From: Microbacterium luteolum
GTDB lineage: Bacteria; Actinomycetota; Actinomycetes; Actinomycetales; Microbacteriaceae
NCBI RefSeq assembly: GCF_039533965.1
Contig: NZ_BAAAUN010000001.1
Span: forward strand, 2,764,950-2,828,949
Length of the DNA stretch: 64,000 nucleotides
Reading direction: 5' to 3'
The notes under the pieces are model-generated. The model made no database searches. It had not been told where the DNA came from and was given only the letters and a program-made list of their open reading frames with translations. Position 1 is the stretch's first letter. Every line of letters begins with the position of its first letter. Of the stretch, positions 62,732 through 64,000 are shown in pieces. Both the position numbers and the translations under genes were made by a program.

Positions 62732-62745
62732 CTACACTGTAGTGC
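62732..62745 (+). promoter_or_regulatory. Leaderless promoter/operator of the DUF5615 module
   Basis: CTACA-C-TGTAG (62732-62742) is a perfect 5-1-5 palindrome that contains the -10-like TACACT (62733-62738). The ATG follows seven bases after the -10, with no room for a ribosome site, so the message is probably leaderless and self-repressed by the RHH antitoxin. Confidence 0.55.
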
Positions 62746-63168
62746 ATGGTAGCTCCCACGAACGTTCGCTTCAGTGAGCCTGTCCACGATGCCCTGACCC
62801 GATACGTGCACCTCACCGGTCAGACGAAGTCCGGGGTCATCAACAGCGCCGTCGAAGAGTGGTTGAGGATGCAGGTGCACACCGGCATCCGGTTCGTCAC
62901 GATCGAGACCGGTGAGCGGCGCGCGCGACTCGTCGACGGACCCGAGGTGTGGACCATCGCGGAAGCATGGCTGGCGCACGAACCGGAGAGGCGCAGGGTT
63001 CCGGAGTTGGCGGAGGTTCTCGGGTTGCCGGAGCGGTCGATCGAGGCTGCTCTGAGCTACTGGGCGGACTTTCGGGCTGAGATCGACGGCGTGATCGAGC
63101 GGCATCGCACTGCCCAGGACGAGGCGCTCGCGGCCTGGGAGAGGCGCCGCGCGATTGATGCCGCCTGA
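62746..63168 (+). CDS. RHH/DUF433-like antitoxin
   Basis: 140 residues. The N-terminal 45 residues look like a ribbon-helix-helix (NVRFSEPVHDALTRYVHLTG, SGVINSAVEEWLRM); the rest (WTIAEAWLAHEPERRRVPEL, AEVLGLPERSIEAALSYWAD) is a DUF433-type helix-turn-helix antitoxin module. It overlaps the downstream toxin by 11 bases. DUF433 antitoxins accompany DUF5615 toxins. Confidence 0.82.
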   Translation: MVAPTNVRFSEPVHDALTRYVHLTGQTKSGVINSAVEEWLRMQVHTGIRFVTIETGERRARLVDGPEVWTIAEAWLAHEPERRRVPELAEVLGLPERSIEAALSYWADFRAEIDGVIERHRTAQDEALAAWERRRAIDAA

Positions 63169-63517
63169 CGTCCGATTCCTCCTCGACGAGCACTACCCGG
63201 CCTGGTTGGCCGACGCGCTTCGCGACGGGGGCATCGACGCCGTAGCGGTCGTCGAGCGGGAGGATCTTCGCGGTGTCCCCGACGCGACCGTCCTCCAGGT
63301 CGCCACCGATGAGCATCGGCTCGTGATCACCGAGGATGTGAATACCTTTGCGCTCGCCATGCATCGCACCCCTGAGCACAGCGGAGTCGTCTTCTGCCAC
63401 CACAGGCGCTTCCCTCGGAACCGGCATGGGCTCGAAGGTCTGAGGCTGGCCCTGATCGCCTTTGCGGCGACGCCGCCTTCGTCGAGCAGTGAGCCATCCT
63501 TCGTGTGGTGGTTGTGA
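63158..63517 (+). CDS. DUF5615 PIN-like toxin
   Basis: 119 residues from the ATG at 63158; a TTG at 63155 is also in frame. DUF5615 hallmarks: VRFLLDEHYPAWLADALRDG at the start with Asp/Glu metal ligands, and LVITEDVNTFALAM in the middle. Members are PIN-like RNases paired with DUF433 antitoxins. The overlap with the preceding gene confirms a toxin-antitoxin unit. Confidence 0.85.
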   Translation: MPPDVRFLLDEHYPAWLADALRDGGIDAVAVVEREDLRGVPDATVLQVATDEHRLVITEDVNTFALAMHRTPEHSGVVFCHHRRFPRNRHGLEGLRLALIAFAATPPSSSSEPSFVWWL

Positions 63518-63552
63518 AAACGAATCGTCGGGTCACCGGCGGATGCCGCCGC

Positions 63553-64000
63553 TCACACCCGCGCGAGCGCCTCGATGTCCTCGAGGAACTGGGCTGCCGT
63601 CTCCGCGGAGACCGTCGTGCGCGTGCCGGCGATGGCTTCGAGGTAGTCCTCGGTGCTCGGGCCGGCGGCATCCGCTGCCGTGCCCTCGGCCCCCGGCAGC
63701 CGCGAGCCGACGGCGGCTTCGAACGCACGCTGGGAGGCGCTGCGCGCGGCGAACTCGATGTCGGCCGGCGAGAATCCCTCGGTGCGCTGCACGAGAGCCT
63801 CGACATCGACGGCGTCCCGGGTGACGTCCGGGATGTAGCGCCGCCAGATCGAGGCTCGGGCGGCACGGTCGGGCAGGCCGATCGGGATCACGTAGTCGAA
63901 GCGTCCGTGACGCAGGAATGCGCTGTCGAGGGCGCGGATGAAGTTCGTCGCGCACACGAGAAGGCGGCCGGGCTGCTCGCGGAACGCGGGGATGATCTTC
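63553..64000 (-). CDS. AAA ATPase, C-terminal part (5' end beyond window)
   Basis: About 148 residues visible; the N-terminal ATP-binding core is outside. The segment LLVCATNFIRALDSAFLRHG RFDYVIPIGLPDRAAR contains sensor 1 (CATN) and the arginine-finger region of AAA proteins such as FtsH, CDC48 and spastin-like ATPases, followed by the helical lid (RTEGFSPADIEFAARSASQR). The C-terminal extension is Ala/Glu-rich. It should act as a hexameric unfoldase; partner unknown. Confidence 0.85.
   Translation of the reverse strand, partial: KIIPAFREQPGRLLVCATNFIRALDSAFLRHGRFDYVIPIGLPDRAARASIWRRYIPDVTRDAVDVEALVQRTEGFSPADIEFAARSASQRAFEAAVGSRLPGAEGTAADAAGPSTEDYLEAIAGTRTTVSAETAAQFLEDIEALARV

Overview
The window looks like chromosome from a high-GC actinobacterium of the Microbacterium type (family Microbacteriaceae). 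The evidence is the very high GC content with strongly GC-biased third codon positions, many GTG starts, tightly coupled gene pairs (ATGA, GTGA or TGATG junctions), actinobacterial families (PopR/ClgR-type regulator, PucR and ROK regulators, DUF2871 protein, LPXTG surface protein), and a GGATGC/GCATCC hexamer that recurs through most genes. No rRNA, tRNA, CRISPR array, transposase or integrase was seen.

Layout. 0-5 kb: a LacI regulator followed by a sugar-binding lipoprotein (cut by the left edge), a terpene-cyclase-fold protein, a J-domain/NERD-like protein and an aldo/keto reductase. 5-12.3 kb: a NarL-type two-component system, small membrane proteins, a MATE exporter, and an Lrp regulator divergent from a PLP trans-sulfuration enzyme. 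12.4-14.1 kb: a ClpP-like pair, one member without its catalytic serine, convergent with a PopR-like activator; both promoters carry PopR-type palindromes. 14.3-19.8 kb: a 1681-residue LPTTG-anchored adhesin-like protein with 11 repeats, then a lipoprotein. 19.8-30.1 kb: EamA transporter-ribA-marR, a rhodanese, a regulator, membrane proteins, a Tat-exported GH95 fucosidase with inserted discoidin-like domains, and an MFS exporter.

30.1-39.6 kb: purB (probably starting at CTG), a phosphotyrosine phosphatase, a secretion-like small protein with a hydrolase, a Doc-type toxin-antitoxin pair, an aminotransferase, and a 2-oxoacid dehydrogenase E1alpha-E1beta-E2 operon. 39.67-44.7 kb is an accessory island with poorer GC3: a minimal type II-short CBASS anti-phage operon (CD-NTase, E2-like protein, one-TM protein) read from a strongly structured leader, an HTH-PIN module, and small orphan genes. 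Two related palindromes tie the CBASS leader to the other part of the island.

44.9-53.5 kb: an SDR divergent from a probable operon of NCS1 permease, HyuA-like protein, three tandem DUF917 paralogs and a PucR regulator, probably a catabolic pathway for a hydantoin-like or other nitrogen heterocycle. 53.5-59.8 kb: a ROK repressor divergent from an alpha-glucoside ABC importer and a GH13 glucosidase. 59.9-62.7 kb: a zinc ABC importer behind a Zur-like box. 62.7-64 kb: an RHH/DUF5615 toxin-antitoxin pair and the end of an AAA ATPase. Several strong intergenic palindromes separate these transcription units.
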